64,000 bases of DNA, from NCBI RefSeq assembly GCF_003952385.1, contig NZ_CP034444.1:3100001-3164000 (forward strand). The letters are read 5' to 3'. The stretch comes from Mesorhizobium sp. M1D.F.Ca.ET.043.01.1.1 (lineage in GTDB: Bacteria; Pseudomonadota; Alphaproteobacteria; Rhizobiales; Rhizobiaceae). The notes beneath the pieces were generated by a model, which worked only from the letters and a program-made list of their open reading frames with translations, was not told where the DNA came from and searched no databases. The translations under genes were made by a program, and so were the position numbers. This document shows positions 41,101-49,188 of the stretch, piece after piece; within the stretch, counting starts at the first letter, position 1, and every line of letters starts with the position of its first letter.

Positions 41101-42969
41101 ATGACATTCATCAATCGCATGATTGAACACTGGACTTCCAATTTGGAATTGACGCACTCCGAGCCTCTTGTGAAAGGCTGGCTCCAGCTTGAACAAGCTA
41201 CAGGACGGATAGCCGACGGTGCCAAGCAGTGGCAGGTCGTACAGCTACCAACGGGGTCGGGAAAGACCGAGGCTCTTAAGGTCCTGTGTTCTGTACAACA
41301 CCCGATATTGCATCCGCACATTCTCATCGTTACCCGGTTTAATGATGAAGCAGATCAAATCGCTCACGGCATCAATAAGTTATCTGGCCGGGTCATGGCT
41401 CGATCACTGCACAGTGAAGCCCCCTATTCGTATGATTTACTCGGCTCCATTCCAGTACTGATCATAACTCATTCAGCATATAGATCCGCTCTCCGAGAGA
41501 AGGCTATTACTGGAAGTAGTCCACGACTGGATCACTATTATGCCGGCCCAAACAGTCGTGAGTGGGTTATCATAGACGAAGCCTTCGATTGGGTTGACGC
41601 ATATGACATTGACCTTGGCGACATGCGTTCCATGTGTGGAGACCTTGTGGGATTGCTCAAGGGACCGGCTCGTTCCGATGTTGAACGGCTGCATGGCCTC
41701 GCAACCACGTTGACCGAAGACGCTCACTCAAAGTCTGATAAGATGCTGAGCAGTGAGCAGTTCGATTTGCTAGATCGCGTTGAATTCCAAAGGCTTAAAG
41801 AAGCCGTCGAGAGCTTACCAAAGGAAGCCTTTGCGGCATGGAAAGATATGCAGGATTGCATTGATACCGAACTTGTATTTGGTCAAACTCAAATCCGCAC
41901 CCCATTTAGAACCCGGTATATCGACCTACTGTCGAGCTTGGAAATTATCTCGCTGATTGGCTTTGGTTGGACCACCAACAGGCGCGGTAAGGCCTTGTTG
42001 CACAGCTCCAGGTCACTTCTTGGAGAAGCCGGCAAACATGGTGTCATCCTCGATGCTACTGCCGGCATCGACCCCACCTATTTGGTAATGGGGACGCGGG
42101 TGCGAGTGCTTCCTCGTCCTGAGGGCATTCGTTCTTATGCCAACGTGAGGCTGAACCTATCGTACGGACATCGCGTCGGCAAAGAGCATCTTGTCCAGAA
42201 TGCCGCCAAGGAATGGCCGGTCATCTGGGGCCAGCTCTCGCAAACATTGAACGCCAAGCGGCCCCTGGTCTGCACCCACAAGGACGTAAAGGCCGTGGTG
42301 AAGCACTTTGGCACGAGCACTTCCTTGGAATTTGCCCACTGGGGCAACCTCGATGGGAAGAATGAATGGAGCGGTTGTGACGCTGCCGTTTTCTTCGGAC
42401 TCCCTTACATCGACGATATCGCACCTGCACACGTCTATTTTGCCCATCAAGGGCCGCAGAGTGACGATTGGTTCGCCGGCAATCGCAGCTTCGATGCTTA
42501 TGCTGACATACGGCGGTCACTTCAAGACGGCTTCATAGCCAGAAGCGTAGTGCAAGCCGTCAATCGCACGAGATGTAGGAAGCCCATCGATAACGCCGGC
42601 AACTGCGATCCTACAGACCTCTACCTGCTTCTTCCTGCAAGGGGCACGACAAGCGACCTAGTCACCAGCTCCTTACGGCGCCAGATGCCGGGCGTAGTGG
42701 CAACAGAATGGGAAGCGGGCGCCACAAAACGTAAGGCACGTAAGGCATCGGCAGAGACCCGGCTACTTGAATATTTCAAGAGCGCTCCTAAGGGCATCCA
42801 CTTCAAATCAGCCGTAGTGAGCGGCCTAGGAACCAATGCGCGTAGCTTCGAACGCATGACCGCCGAATTGCGCAAACCTACCCCAATCGCAGAACAACTG
42901 GCCGCACTCAAAGTCGGCTATTGCTCGACCGCAGGCCGAGGAAAGGAGGCGTATTTCATCAAACAATAA
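41101..42969 (+). CDS. SF2 helicase-like ATPase of the integrative element
   Basis: A 622-residue protein with helicase superfamily 2 landmarks. Walker A is T51-G-S-G-K-T56, and a motif Ia-like segment is at 74-89. Walker B is DEAF (159-162) in place of DEAD/DEAH, a motif III-like VILDATAG is at 315-322, and the arginine-finger motif QAVNRTRCRK is at 485-494. Residues about 520-622 look like a separate C-terminal domain, possibly winged helix. It is paired with the HNH gene 10 bases downstream. It could be the replication helicase of the element or the motor of a defence system. Confidence 0.82.
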   Translation: MTFINRMIEHWTSNLELTHSEPLVKGWLQLEQATGRIADGAKQWQVVQLPTGSGKTEALKVLCSVQHPILHPHILIVTRFNDEADQIAHGINKLSGRVMARSLHSEAPYSYDLLGSIPVLIITHSAYRSALREKAITGSSPRLDHYYAGPNSREWVIIDEAFDWVDAYDIDLGDMRSMCGDLVGLLKGPARSDVERLHGLATTLTEDAHSKSDKMLSSEQFDLLDRVEFQRLKEAVESLPKEAFAAWKDMQDCIDTELVFGQTQIRTPFRTRYIDLLSSLEIISLIGFGWTTNRRGKALLHSSRSLLGEAGKHGVILDATAGIDPTYLVMGTRVRVLPRPEGIRSYANVRLNLSYGHRVGKEHLVQNAAKEWPVIWGQLSQTLNAKRPLVCTHKDVKAVVKHFGTSTSLEFAHWGNLDGKNEWSGCDAAVFFGLPYIDDIAPAHVYFAHQGPQSDDWFAGNRSFDAYADIRRSLQDGFIARSVVQAVNRTRCRKPIDNAGNCDPTDLYLLLPARGTTSDLVTSSLRRQMPGVVATEWEAGATKRKARKASAETRLLEYFKSAPKGIHFKSAVVSGLGTNARSFERMTAELRKPTPIAEQLAALKVGYCSTAGRGKEAYFIKQ

Positions 42970-42979
42970 GGAAACTCAA

Positions 42980-43459
42980 ATGTCACTACACAGTGTCAGC
43001 ACGCCAGACGTGCTGGGCAGAAAAGAGGCCGCCGCGAGCGGCCTTTCTCGTTTCTATACGGGGCAATCGTGCAGGGAAGGCCACCACGCCGAACGCTTTG
43101 TCGGCAATCGGCAGTGCGTAGTCTGCAATGCTGAAAAAGCCCGCAATCGTGAGCTTCAAAGAGGGTCTAGAGACCCGTCGTTCAGAATGTACAGGAATAC
43201 CCTGCGTCGCACTGGAATGGCTCTCGGAAGGCGTGCCAGTCCATCCTATGCGCTTGGCTGCAATCATTCCAAACTGCGGGACCATATCGCGGCACAGTTC
43301 CGAATGGGCATGTCATGGGACAGGTACCGGCAGTGGGAAGTTGACCACATAGAGCCCTTGGCAAGCGCCAGGGACTTAAATCACCTCATCCAGCTTTGTT
43401 ACTATACAAACCTACAACCGCTCTGGCGGCGGGAGAACCGAATGAAAGGCGGGGCCTAG
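42980..43459 (+). CDS. HNH endonuclease of the integrative element
   Basis: A 159-residue nuclease. A probable zinc-binding part has C31, H35, C46 and C49 (CREGHH and CVVCN). The HNH core is WEVDHIEPL (Asp122-His123) with YYTNLQPLWRRENRMKG (Asn144, Asn153), so the catalytic set is complete. AAGGA precedes the ATG. It follows the helicase gene by 10 bases, suggesting one transcript and a joint function. Confidence 0.88.
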   Translation: MSLHSVSTPDVLGRKEAAASGLSRFYTGQSCREGHHAERFVGNRQCVVCNAEKARNRELQRGSRDPSFRMYRNTLRRTGMALGRRASPSYALGCNHSKLRDHIAAQFRMGMSWDRYRQWEVDHIEPLASARDLNHLIQLCYYTNLQPLWRRENRMKGGA

Positions 43460-43525
43460 TGCCCCGTCCCATCAAACAATGCTGAAAACACGTTGCCCCC
43501 GTACACCCTACCTCTCGACCGTGTG

Positions 43526-43555
43526 TGGTCACAAACTGGTCACGCCTGTCACAAA
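43526..43555 (+). repeat. Candidate integrase arm-binding repeats, right end
   Basis: Three related motifs (GGTCACAA at 43527, GGTCACGC at 43538, TGTCACAA at 43548) lie about 10-11 bases apart, one helical turn. They match the pair at 39416-39437 at the opposite end of the element. Confidence 0.55.
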
Positions 43556-43602
43556 TCTTCGAGCCTGTCGGACTTGACTAAGGGGCCAGGGTGGGGGTAG
43601 GT

Positions 43603-43664
43603 CTGTCGCGTTAACCGGTTGTAGCGACAGAGTTATTTCCGGGATGCAAGCAGTTATATATCCG
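43603..43664. repeat. Dyad-symmetric sites next to attR
   Basis: CTGTCGC at 43603-43609 pairs with GCGACAG at 43624-43630 around a central AACCGGTT palindrome. CGGTTGCAACCG at 43653-43664 is a perfect 12-bp palindrome. Together they lie 18-80 bases inside the right attachment site. They could be operator, excision-factor or replication sites. No gene is supported between 43460 and 43801. Confidence 0.5.
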
Positions 43665-43681
43665 GTTGCAACCGCTTCCTA

Positions 43682-43732
43682 GCTGCCCTCCGAAGGCAGA
43701 GGTCACAAGTTCGAATCTTGTCGGGTGCGCCA
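43682..43732 (+). repeat. attR: 51-bp copy of the tRNA-Arg 3' end
   Basis: This is identical to 39296-39346. It lacks the acceptor 5' strand and the D arm and is not a functional tRNA. It marks the right boundary of the element. Confidence 0.92.
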
Positions 43733-43801
43733 ATGAAATCAATGGTTTGGCTCCAACCAGGCGATGACGCTGGGCAAGATGCGGTAGCCGGGCCGGGCCA
43801 T

Positions 43802-44086
43802 TCACCTAAATCTGCCGAGAAATTGGCTAACGTACATATCCACCAAGCTGCTTACGCGCCAACGGTATAATCGCGCGGCCACTCTTTCGCGCCCCATAAT
43901 CATCTCTGCATGTTCTATTGCGAGTTTGAGTAGCGTTTCGGAGACTTCCTGCGCCGACCAGCCTTTAACAAGAGAGGCCTTCACCAGAGCTTCAAAGGCG
44001 GGCTCGAGGGCAACCTCGCAGTTAATGGGGCGGTTGGGACTGCCTTCAGAAAGCAGGGGCGGTTCGATTGGTGACATCGGGGCCAT
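43802..44086 (-). CDS. Small conserved-type rhizobial protein, function unknown
   Basis: A protein of about 94 residues (from 44086, MAPMSPIEPP; in-frame ATGs at 44128 and 44077 also possible). The core NCEVALEPAFEALVKASLVKGWSAQEVSETLL is a helical segment reminiscent of short rhizobial proteins of unknown role. It lies just outside attR and is convergent with nothing. Real gene status rests on this resemblance and on host-like position. Confidence 0.5.
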   Translation of the reverse strand: MAPMSPIEPPLLSEGSPNRPINCEVALEPAFEALVKASLVKGWSAQEVSETLLKLAIEHAEMIMGRERVAARLYRWRVSSLVDMYVSQFLGRFR

Positions 44087-44221
44087 GCATCCAAAAAGCA
44101 AAAACGTGTAAATCGTTCCGCCTCTCATTGGCACAGCTTCCCATAGCACGGCACTGCGCGCGCTTTCGGCGCCCATCCTTCGCCGCTTGACTCAATCATC
44201 AGTTTACACTAATCATAAGTC

Positions 44222-44533
44222 ATGACTGTTGATAGCGTCCAACTCGCGGCCCTTGGTGACACCACTCGCAGGCAGATTTTCGAGCTGATCGCGGAGCGGC
44301 CGCGGTCGGTGGTGGAGATCACGCGGCAGGTCGCCGTGTCGCAGTCGGCGGTTTCGCAGCATCTCAAGGTGCTCAAGGATTCGCGGCTGGTGCGCGCGGA
44401 GCCGAAGGGCGCAAGCAACGTCTACCACATCGACCCGCACGGGCTTGGCCAGATGCGCGCCTGGCTCGACCGGTTCTGGAGCCAGACGCTCGCGGCCTAC
44501 AAGCTGGCCGTCGAGACCCCACCAGAGGATTGA
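44222..44533 (+). CDS. ArsR-family transcriptional regulator
   Basis: A 103-residue winged helix-turn-helix protein of the ArsR group, with the recognition region QVAVSQSAVSQHLKVLKDSRLV at about residues 37-58. No clear metal-binding Cys or His cluster is seen. It is followed 3 bases after its stop by an SRPBCC-domain gene. This regulator plus AHSA1-type pair is a common two-gene unit in alphaproteobacteria. Confidence 0.92.
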   Translation: MTVDSVQLAALGDTTRRQIFELIAERPRSVVEITRQVAVSQSAVSQHLKVLKDSRLVRAEPKGASNVYHIDPHGLGQMRAWLDRFWSQTLAAYKLAVETPPED

Positions 44534-44536
44534 TCA

Positions 44537-45022
44537 ATGAACACCCAAGTCCCCATCGCATCCGTGAAAAAATCCGTCGTGGTCGAGGCGCCGATCGAGC
44601 GCGCCTTCAAGGTTTTCACGCAAGATTTCGGCAGCTTCAAACCGGCCGAGCACAATCTGCTGCCGGTCAAGATCGCCGAGACGGTGTTCGAGCCCCGGGT
44701 CGGCGGCCATGTCTATGACCGCGGCGTCGACGGCAGCGAGTGCCGCTGGGCACGGGTCCTGGCCTATGAGCCGCCCAACCGGGTGCTGCTCAGCTGGGAC
44801 ATCAGTCCGCAATGGCGGATCGAGACCGACCCGGCCAAGACCAGCGAATGGGAGGTGCGGTTCATCGCCGAAACCACGGAGCGCACCCGCGTCGAGCTCG
44901 AGCACCGCAATCTCGAGCGCCACGGCCAGGGCTGGGAAAGCGTGCGCGACGGCGTCGACGGCGATCAGGGCTGGCCGCTTTATCTGCAGCGGTATGCGGA
45001 GGTTGTGGCGCGGCGGGGCTGA
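44537..45022 (+). CDS. SRPBCC/AHSA1-type ligand-binding protein
   Basis: A 161-residue protein of the START/SRPBCC fold (N-terminal VVEAPIERAFKVFT, central LSWDISPQWRIETDP, C-terminal helix). Its role is binding of an unknown small hydrophobic ligand. It is translated together with the ArsR-type regulator upstream. Confidence 0.9.
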   Translation: MNTQVPIASVKKSVVVEAPIERAFKVFTQDFGSFKPAEHNLLPVKIAETVFEPRVGGHVYDRGVDGSECRWARVLAYEPPNRVLLSWDISPQWRIETDPAKTSEWEVRFIAETTERTRVELEHRNLERHGQGWESVRDGVDGDQGWPLYLQRYAEVVARRG

Positions 45023-45049
45023 TGGCGTACGGCGCGCAGTCGCATAGGG

Positions 45050-45117
45050 CGCACCCCCGCTCCGTCTCGGCTTCGCCGAGCCACCTCTCCCCACATTCGT
45101 GGGGGCGAGGAACCTAT
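45050..45117. repeat. Dispersed intergenic repeat, copy 2
   Basis: CTCGGCTTCGCCGAGCCACC and GTGGGGGCGAGGAACC occur here. The stretch matches 39018-39120 in reverse complement with some internal difference. It lies between the SRPBCC gene and the MocR-type gene. Confidence 0.65.
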
Positions 45118-45153
45118 GCGGTTGGCCTGCGACCAGTTGCAGGCAGCATTCCC

Positions 45154-46629
45154 TCACCCCAGCGTCTCGCGTATCGCCGCCGCCAACCTCTCCACCCCCT
45201 CCCTCATCTGCGCCGCATCGCAGGCCGCATAGCCCAGCACCAGCCCTTGCGTGGCCGCCGTGTTCTGGAAATATTTCGACAGCGGCGAGACGTTGATCGC
45301 CCTCCTGGCCGCCGCCTGGCTGACCTTGATGTCGTCGATGCCCTCCCTCAGATAGCCCACCACCTGGATGCCGGCTTCGGCGGGGGAGAGCGTGATCTCG
45401 TCGCGCAGGCGCTCGGTCACGATGTCGCGGAAAAGCTGGCGGCGCTGGGCGTAGATGCGGCGCATGCGTTTCAAATGCCGGCTCATATGGCCTTCGGTGA
45501 TGAAATCCGCCAAGGCAGCCTGCAGCAGGAGGGGCGCGAACTGGCCGGTGGTGGAGATCGCGTTGACGATGCGCCCGGCGAGCTCGACCGGCAGCACCAT
45601 GAAGCCGATGCGCAGCGCCGGGAACAAAAGCTTGGCGAAGGTGCCGACATAGATGACGCGGCCGGAGCGGTCCATGCTCTGGATCGCCGGCACGGGGCGG
45701 CCCTGAAACCGGTATTCGCCGTCGAAATCGTCCTCGATCACCCAAGCATTCGCGGTCTCGGCGATGTCGAGCAGGCGCAGCCGCTCCTCCATGCGCATGG
45801 TGATGCCGAGCGGATGCTGGCAGGCCGGCGTCACATAGATGAGGCGGGGCGAAGGGGCCGGCGCATCGAGACGCCAGCCGCGCTCCTGGTCGACCGGGAT
45901 GGGAAGGATCCTTGCGCCGGCCACGGTGAAGGCGGCCTTGGCGCCGTAATAGCCGGGCTCCTCCATCCACACCGTGTCGCCGGGGTCGAGCAACAGGCGC
46001 GCGAGAAGATCGAAGGCGGCCTGCGCGCCGGTGGTGACGACGATCTGCTCGGGACGGCAGCGCACGCCGCGCGCGGAATAGAGATAGCCGACGATCGCCT
46101 CCTTCAGCGCCGGATGGCCGGTCACGTCATAAGTGCCGAACAGCGTCTCGCCGCCATGGCTGGCGCGGCGCGCCACCAGCCGGCCCCAGACGCCGAACGG
46201 AAAGCTCGACGCATCCGGCATGCCGGGGTGGAAGGCGACATGCCCAGGCCTGCCGTGGTGGCAGGGCTGGCTGAGCAATTCCTCGCCTCGCCGCGAAGGC
46301 GCGCGCAGCGGCACGGGCGGTTCCTCGCGCGGTGACTCACGCGGGCCGTCGGGCAGGTCGACGATGACGGGCCGCGCGCCCTGGCGGTTGGCAAGATAGC
46401 CTTCGGTGACGAGCTGGTCGTAAGCCGAGACGATGGTGTTGCGGCCAAGGCCGAGCTCGGCGGCTAAAGCGCGGGTGGAAGGCAGCTCCGAGCCCGGCGG
46501 CAGCGCGCGGTTGCGGATGATGGCGACGAGGCCGTGATAGAGCTGGCGGGAGAGGTGCTCGGAGCTGGCGCGGTTCACCGCCAGCATGTCGAGCGGGAAG
46601 GCCTGGGGTTTGGCGTGGAGGGGGCGCAC
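45154..46629 (-). CDS. MocR-type regulator (GntR helix-turn-helix fused to aminotransferase fold)
   Basis: A 491-residue fusion. A GntR-type winged helix lies at residues about 15-80 (LPSTRALAAELGLGRNTIVSAY). A class I aminotransferase-like domain follows from about residue 115, with VIEDDFDGEY and the PLP-lysine region YVGTFAKLLFPALRIGF. Such proteins sense PLP or amine ligands and regulate a neighbouring pathway. The start is GTG at 46629; an ATG 14 codons further in is possible. It is divergent from the inositol-type operon, which may be its target. Confidence 0.9.
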   Translation of the reverse strand: MRPLHAKPQAFPLDMLAVNRASSEHLSRQLYHGLVAIIRNRALPPGSELPSTRALAAELGLGRNTIVSAYDQLVTEGYLANRQGARPVIVDLPDGPRESPREEPPVPLRAPSRRGEELLSQPCHHGRPGHVAFHPGMPDASSFPFGVWGRLVARRASHGGETLFGTYDVTGHPALKEAIVGYLYSARGVRCRPEQIVVTTGAQAAFDLLARLLLDPGDTVWMEEPGYYGAKAAFTVAGARILPIPVDQERGWRLDAPAPSPRLIYVTPACQHPLGITMRMEERLRLLDIAETANAWVIEDDFDGEYRFQGRPVPAIQSMDRSGRVIYVGTFAKLLFPALRIGFMVLPVELAGRIVNAISTTGQFAPLLLQAALADFITEGHMSRHLKRMRRIYAQRRQLFRDIVTERLRDEITLSPAEAGIQVVGYLREGIDDIKVSQAAARRAINVSPLSKYFQNTAATQGLVLGYAACDAAQMREGVERLAAAIRETLG

Positions 46630-46693
46630 GGGCTACACCCGCCCACCAGAGCAATGGCCGTGGACACGCCTGTCCTGCGAGGGCGAGTTCCTT

Positions 46694-46855
46694 CGCCCCC
46701 CTCTCTGTCCTGCCGGACATCTCCCCCTCAAGGGGGGAGATCGGATGTCACGCCGGCTTTCGCCAATCGCCAACGCCGCAAAAGGGCGCGCGACGGCGGA
46801 GCTGCCAATCTCCCCCCTTGAGGGGGAGATGCCCGGCAGGGCAGAGAGGGGGGCC
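46694..46855. repeat. Dispersed palindromic repeat with 45-bp arms
   Basis: The arm at 46696-46741 (CCTGCCGGACATCTCCCCCT within) and the arm at 46808-46855 are near-perfect inverted copies. They enclose about 65 bp including GCCGGCTTTCGCCAATCGCC. This occupies part of the 520-base gap between the MocR and iolE-like genes. The remainder (46856-47151) shows no convincing gene. Confidence 0.8.
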
Positions 46856-47151
46856 TCGCGCCGACGCCCGATGATTTCCAGATTGTCCATCCCCCATCCT
46901 GCCACAGCCGCCGGCGCGCACAACTGGTTCCTTCATTTTCCGGAAAACTGGCCCTCGCGATGGGGACAGAGCGGCGTAGACTTGGCGCAGTGACGTTGGG
47001 GTAAGACGTCGACGCAAGGCAAGTTTGGGCAGGGCACTGGGAGGGCGTCTGGCCAAACGAAAACGGCAGGGCTTTGCATCCTGCCGATGCAGCCATTTTC
47101 CTCCCGACATGAACACCCCGCAGCCTTGCGGCCGCGGGTGGAAGGCGGGCA

Positions 47152-48063
47152 ATGGGCACAGTTCGACTTGGCATCAACCCGATCACCTGGACCAATGACG
47201 ACGTGCCGGAATTGGGCGGCGACACGCCGCTCGAGACGTGCCTCAGCGAAACCGCTGAAGCCGGCTATGCCGGCACCGAGCTCGGCGGCAAGTTCCCGCG
47301 CGAGGCCCGCACGCTAGGGCCGATCCTCAACCATTACGGGCTGGCGCTGGTCTCCGGCTGGTATGACGGCCGCATCTGCGAGAAGGAGGTGGAGGAAGAG
47401 TTCGAGGCGATCCGCCCGCATCTGACGCTGCTCAGGGAGCTTGGCGCTAGACATGTCGTCTATGCCGACACCTCGCGTGGCCGCCACGGCGCGATCCATG
47501 ATCCGATCTCGCAGCGGCCAAAACTTTCGGCCGAGGAGTGGAAGCCCTACGGCGAAAAGATCACGCGGCTGGCCGAACGTTTTGCTGATTTCGGCGTCGG
47601 CATGGCCTTTCATCATCACATGGGCACGATCGTCGAGACCGATGCCGAGATCGACATGCTGATGAAGGTGACCGGCGAGGCGGTCGGGCTGCTCTACGAC
47701 ACGGGCCACTGCGCCTTCTCCGGCGGGGACCCGGAACAATTGCTGCGCCGGCACGTCGGCCGGGTCGTCCATGTCCATTGCAAGGATGTGCGCCCGGCCA
47801 TCTTAAGGAAGGCGCGCGCGGCCGATATGAGCTTCATGGGCGCGGTGATGGAGGGTATTTTCACCGTGCCCGGCGACGGCGCGATCGACTATCCGAGCCT
47901 GCTCAAGATCCTGGCCGACGAGGGCTATGCCGGCTGGCTGGTGGTGGAGGCCGAGCAGGACCCGGCCAAGGCGCATCCGCTGACCTATGCCACGATGGGC
48001 CACCGCAATTTGAAGGCGCTGGCGCAAGGCGCAGGCTTCAGCGTGGACGAGCGCAAGGGGTGA
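47152..48063 (+). CDS. iolE: myo-Inosose-2 dehydratase (IolE-like)
   Basis: A 303-residue TIM-barrel protein. It shows GINPITWTNDDVPELGG at the N-terminus, the metal-binding FHHHMGTIVETDAEID near residue 160, and LLYDTGHCAFSGGDP. These match inosose dehydratase, which removes water from 2-keto-myo-inositol. It leads an operon with an importer, an inositol dehydrogenase-like gene and a second isomerase. MocC of rhizopine catabolism is a relative, so inosose or a rhizopine product could be the substrate. Confidence 0.85.
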   Translation: MGTVRLGINPITWTNDDVPELGGDTPLETCLSETAEAGYAGTELGGKFPREARTLGPILNHYGLALVSGWYDGRICEKEVEEEFEAIRPHLTLLRELGARHVVYADTSRGRHGAIHDPISQRPKLSAEEWKPYGEKITRLAERFADFGVGMAFHHHMGTIVETDAEIDMLMKVTGEAVGLLYDTGHCAFSGGDPEQLLRRHVGRVVHVHCKDVRPAILRKARAADMSFMGAVMEGIFTVPGDGAIDYPSLLKILADEGYAGWLVVEAEQDPAKAHPLTYATMGHRNLKALAQGAGFSVDERKG

Positions 48064-48090
48064 AGGCAGAATGAGGCGCCGGGGAAGGCG

Positions 48091-49188
48091 ATGAGTTCGG
48101 TCCTGTACAGAAGCGTGGTCAAGAATTTCGGCGCGCTCAACGTGCTGCGATCGCTCGACCTTGCCGTGCCGGACCACAAGTTCCTCGCGCTGCTCGGCCC
48201 GTCGGGCTGCGGCAAGACGACGGCGCTGCGCATCCTGGCCGGATTGGACATGCCGACCGCCGGCAAGGTCTTCATCGGCGAGCGCGACGTCACTCGCCTC
48301 CAGCCGCGCGACCGCGACATCGCCATGGTCTTCCAGAGCTACGCGCTCTATCCGCAGATGACGGTCGCCGAAAACATCGGCTATCCGCTGTGGATCCGCG
48401 GCACGCCGGAGGCCGGGCGCAAGGCCAAGATCGGCGAGGTCGCCGCCATCCTCGAAATCGGCCATCTGCTCGACCGCCGGCCGCGCCAGCTCTCCGGCGG
48501 CCAGCGCCAGCGCGTGGCGCTGGCCCGCGCGATCGTGCGCGATCCGGCGGCCTTCCTCATGGACGAACCGCTATCCAATCTCGACGCGCGGCTGCGGCTC
48601 ACCATGCGCGGCGAGATCAAGCGGCTCTGCCAGCGCCTCAGCGCCACCACCATCTATGTCACCCACGACCAGGTCGAGGCCTTGACCATGGCCGACCTGG
48701 TCGCCGTCATGCATGGCGGCGAGTTGCAGCAGATGGCGCCGCCCATCGACATCTACGACCGTCCGGCGAACCGCTTCGTCGCCACTTTCGTCGGCAATCC
48801 GCCGATGAACATCCTGCCGGCAGCGCCAGGCGAGCAAGGTGTGATGGTCGGTGCCAAGATCGTGCCGTTGGAGCGAACGCGGCTTACCGCGTGCCGCCTT
48901 GCCGAGATCGTCGAGATCGGGCTCAGACCGGAAGACTGCAGCGTCGCCGAGCCAGACGAACCGGGCGCGCTGCGCGGCGAAATCTATGTCGTCGAGCCGA
49001 TGGGCAACGAGACGCTGGTCAATGTGCGGCTCGACGGCGGCAACGTCTCGGTACGGGCGGGCCGCGATTTCAGGGGCGCGGTCGGTGAAGGCATCGGCGT
49101 CGCCTTCGACCCGGCGAACGCCTGTTTCTTCAATTCGGCAGGCCTTACCGCCGTCCACAGGGTCAACAACAATGGGAGAGTGAAATGA
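48091..49188 (+). CDS. ABC importer ATPase (inositol-type operon)
   Basis: A 365-residue MalK-type ATPase. Walker A is GPSGCGKTT near residue 36, the signature is LSGGQRQR, and Walker B is [12 protein letters not shown]. The C-terminal regulatory domain is present. Its stop overlaps the ATG of the binding-protein gene. In this operon the ATPase comes first, then binding protein and permeases. Confidence 0.92.
   Translation: MSSVLYRSVVKNFGALNVLRSLDLAVPDHKFLALLGPSGCGKTTALRILAGLDMPTAGKVFIGERDVTRLQPRDRDIAMVFQSYALYPQMTVAENIGYPLWIRGTPEAGRKAKIGEVAAILEIGHLLDRRPRQLSGGQRQRVALARAIVRDPAAFLMDEPLSNLDARLRLTMRGEIKRLCQRLSATTIYVTHDQVEALTMADLVAVMHGGELQQMAPPIDIYDRPANRFVATFVGNPPMNILPAAPGEQGVMVGAKIVPLERTRLTACRLAEIVEIGLRPEDCSVAEPDEPGALRGEIYVVEPMGNETLVNVRLDGGNVSVRAGRDFRGAVGEGIGVAFDPANACFFNSAGLTAVHRVNNNGRVK

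Noticed and set aside
43682..43732. Second tRNA-Arg gene
   Set aside because: Only the 3' 51 bases are present; acceptor 5' strand and D arm are missing. It is the attR copy.
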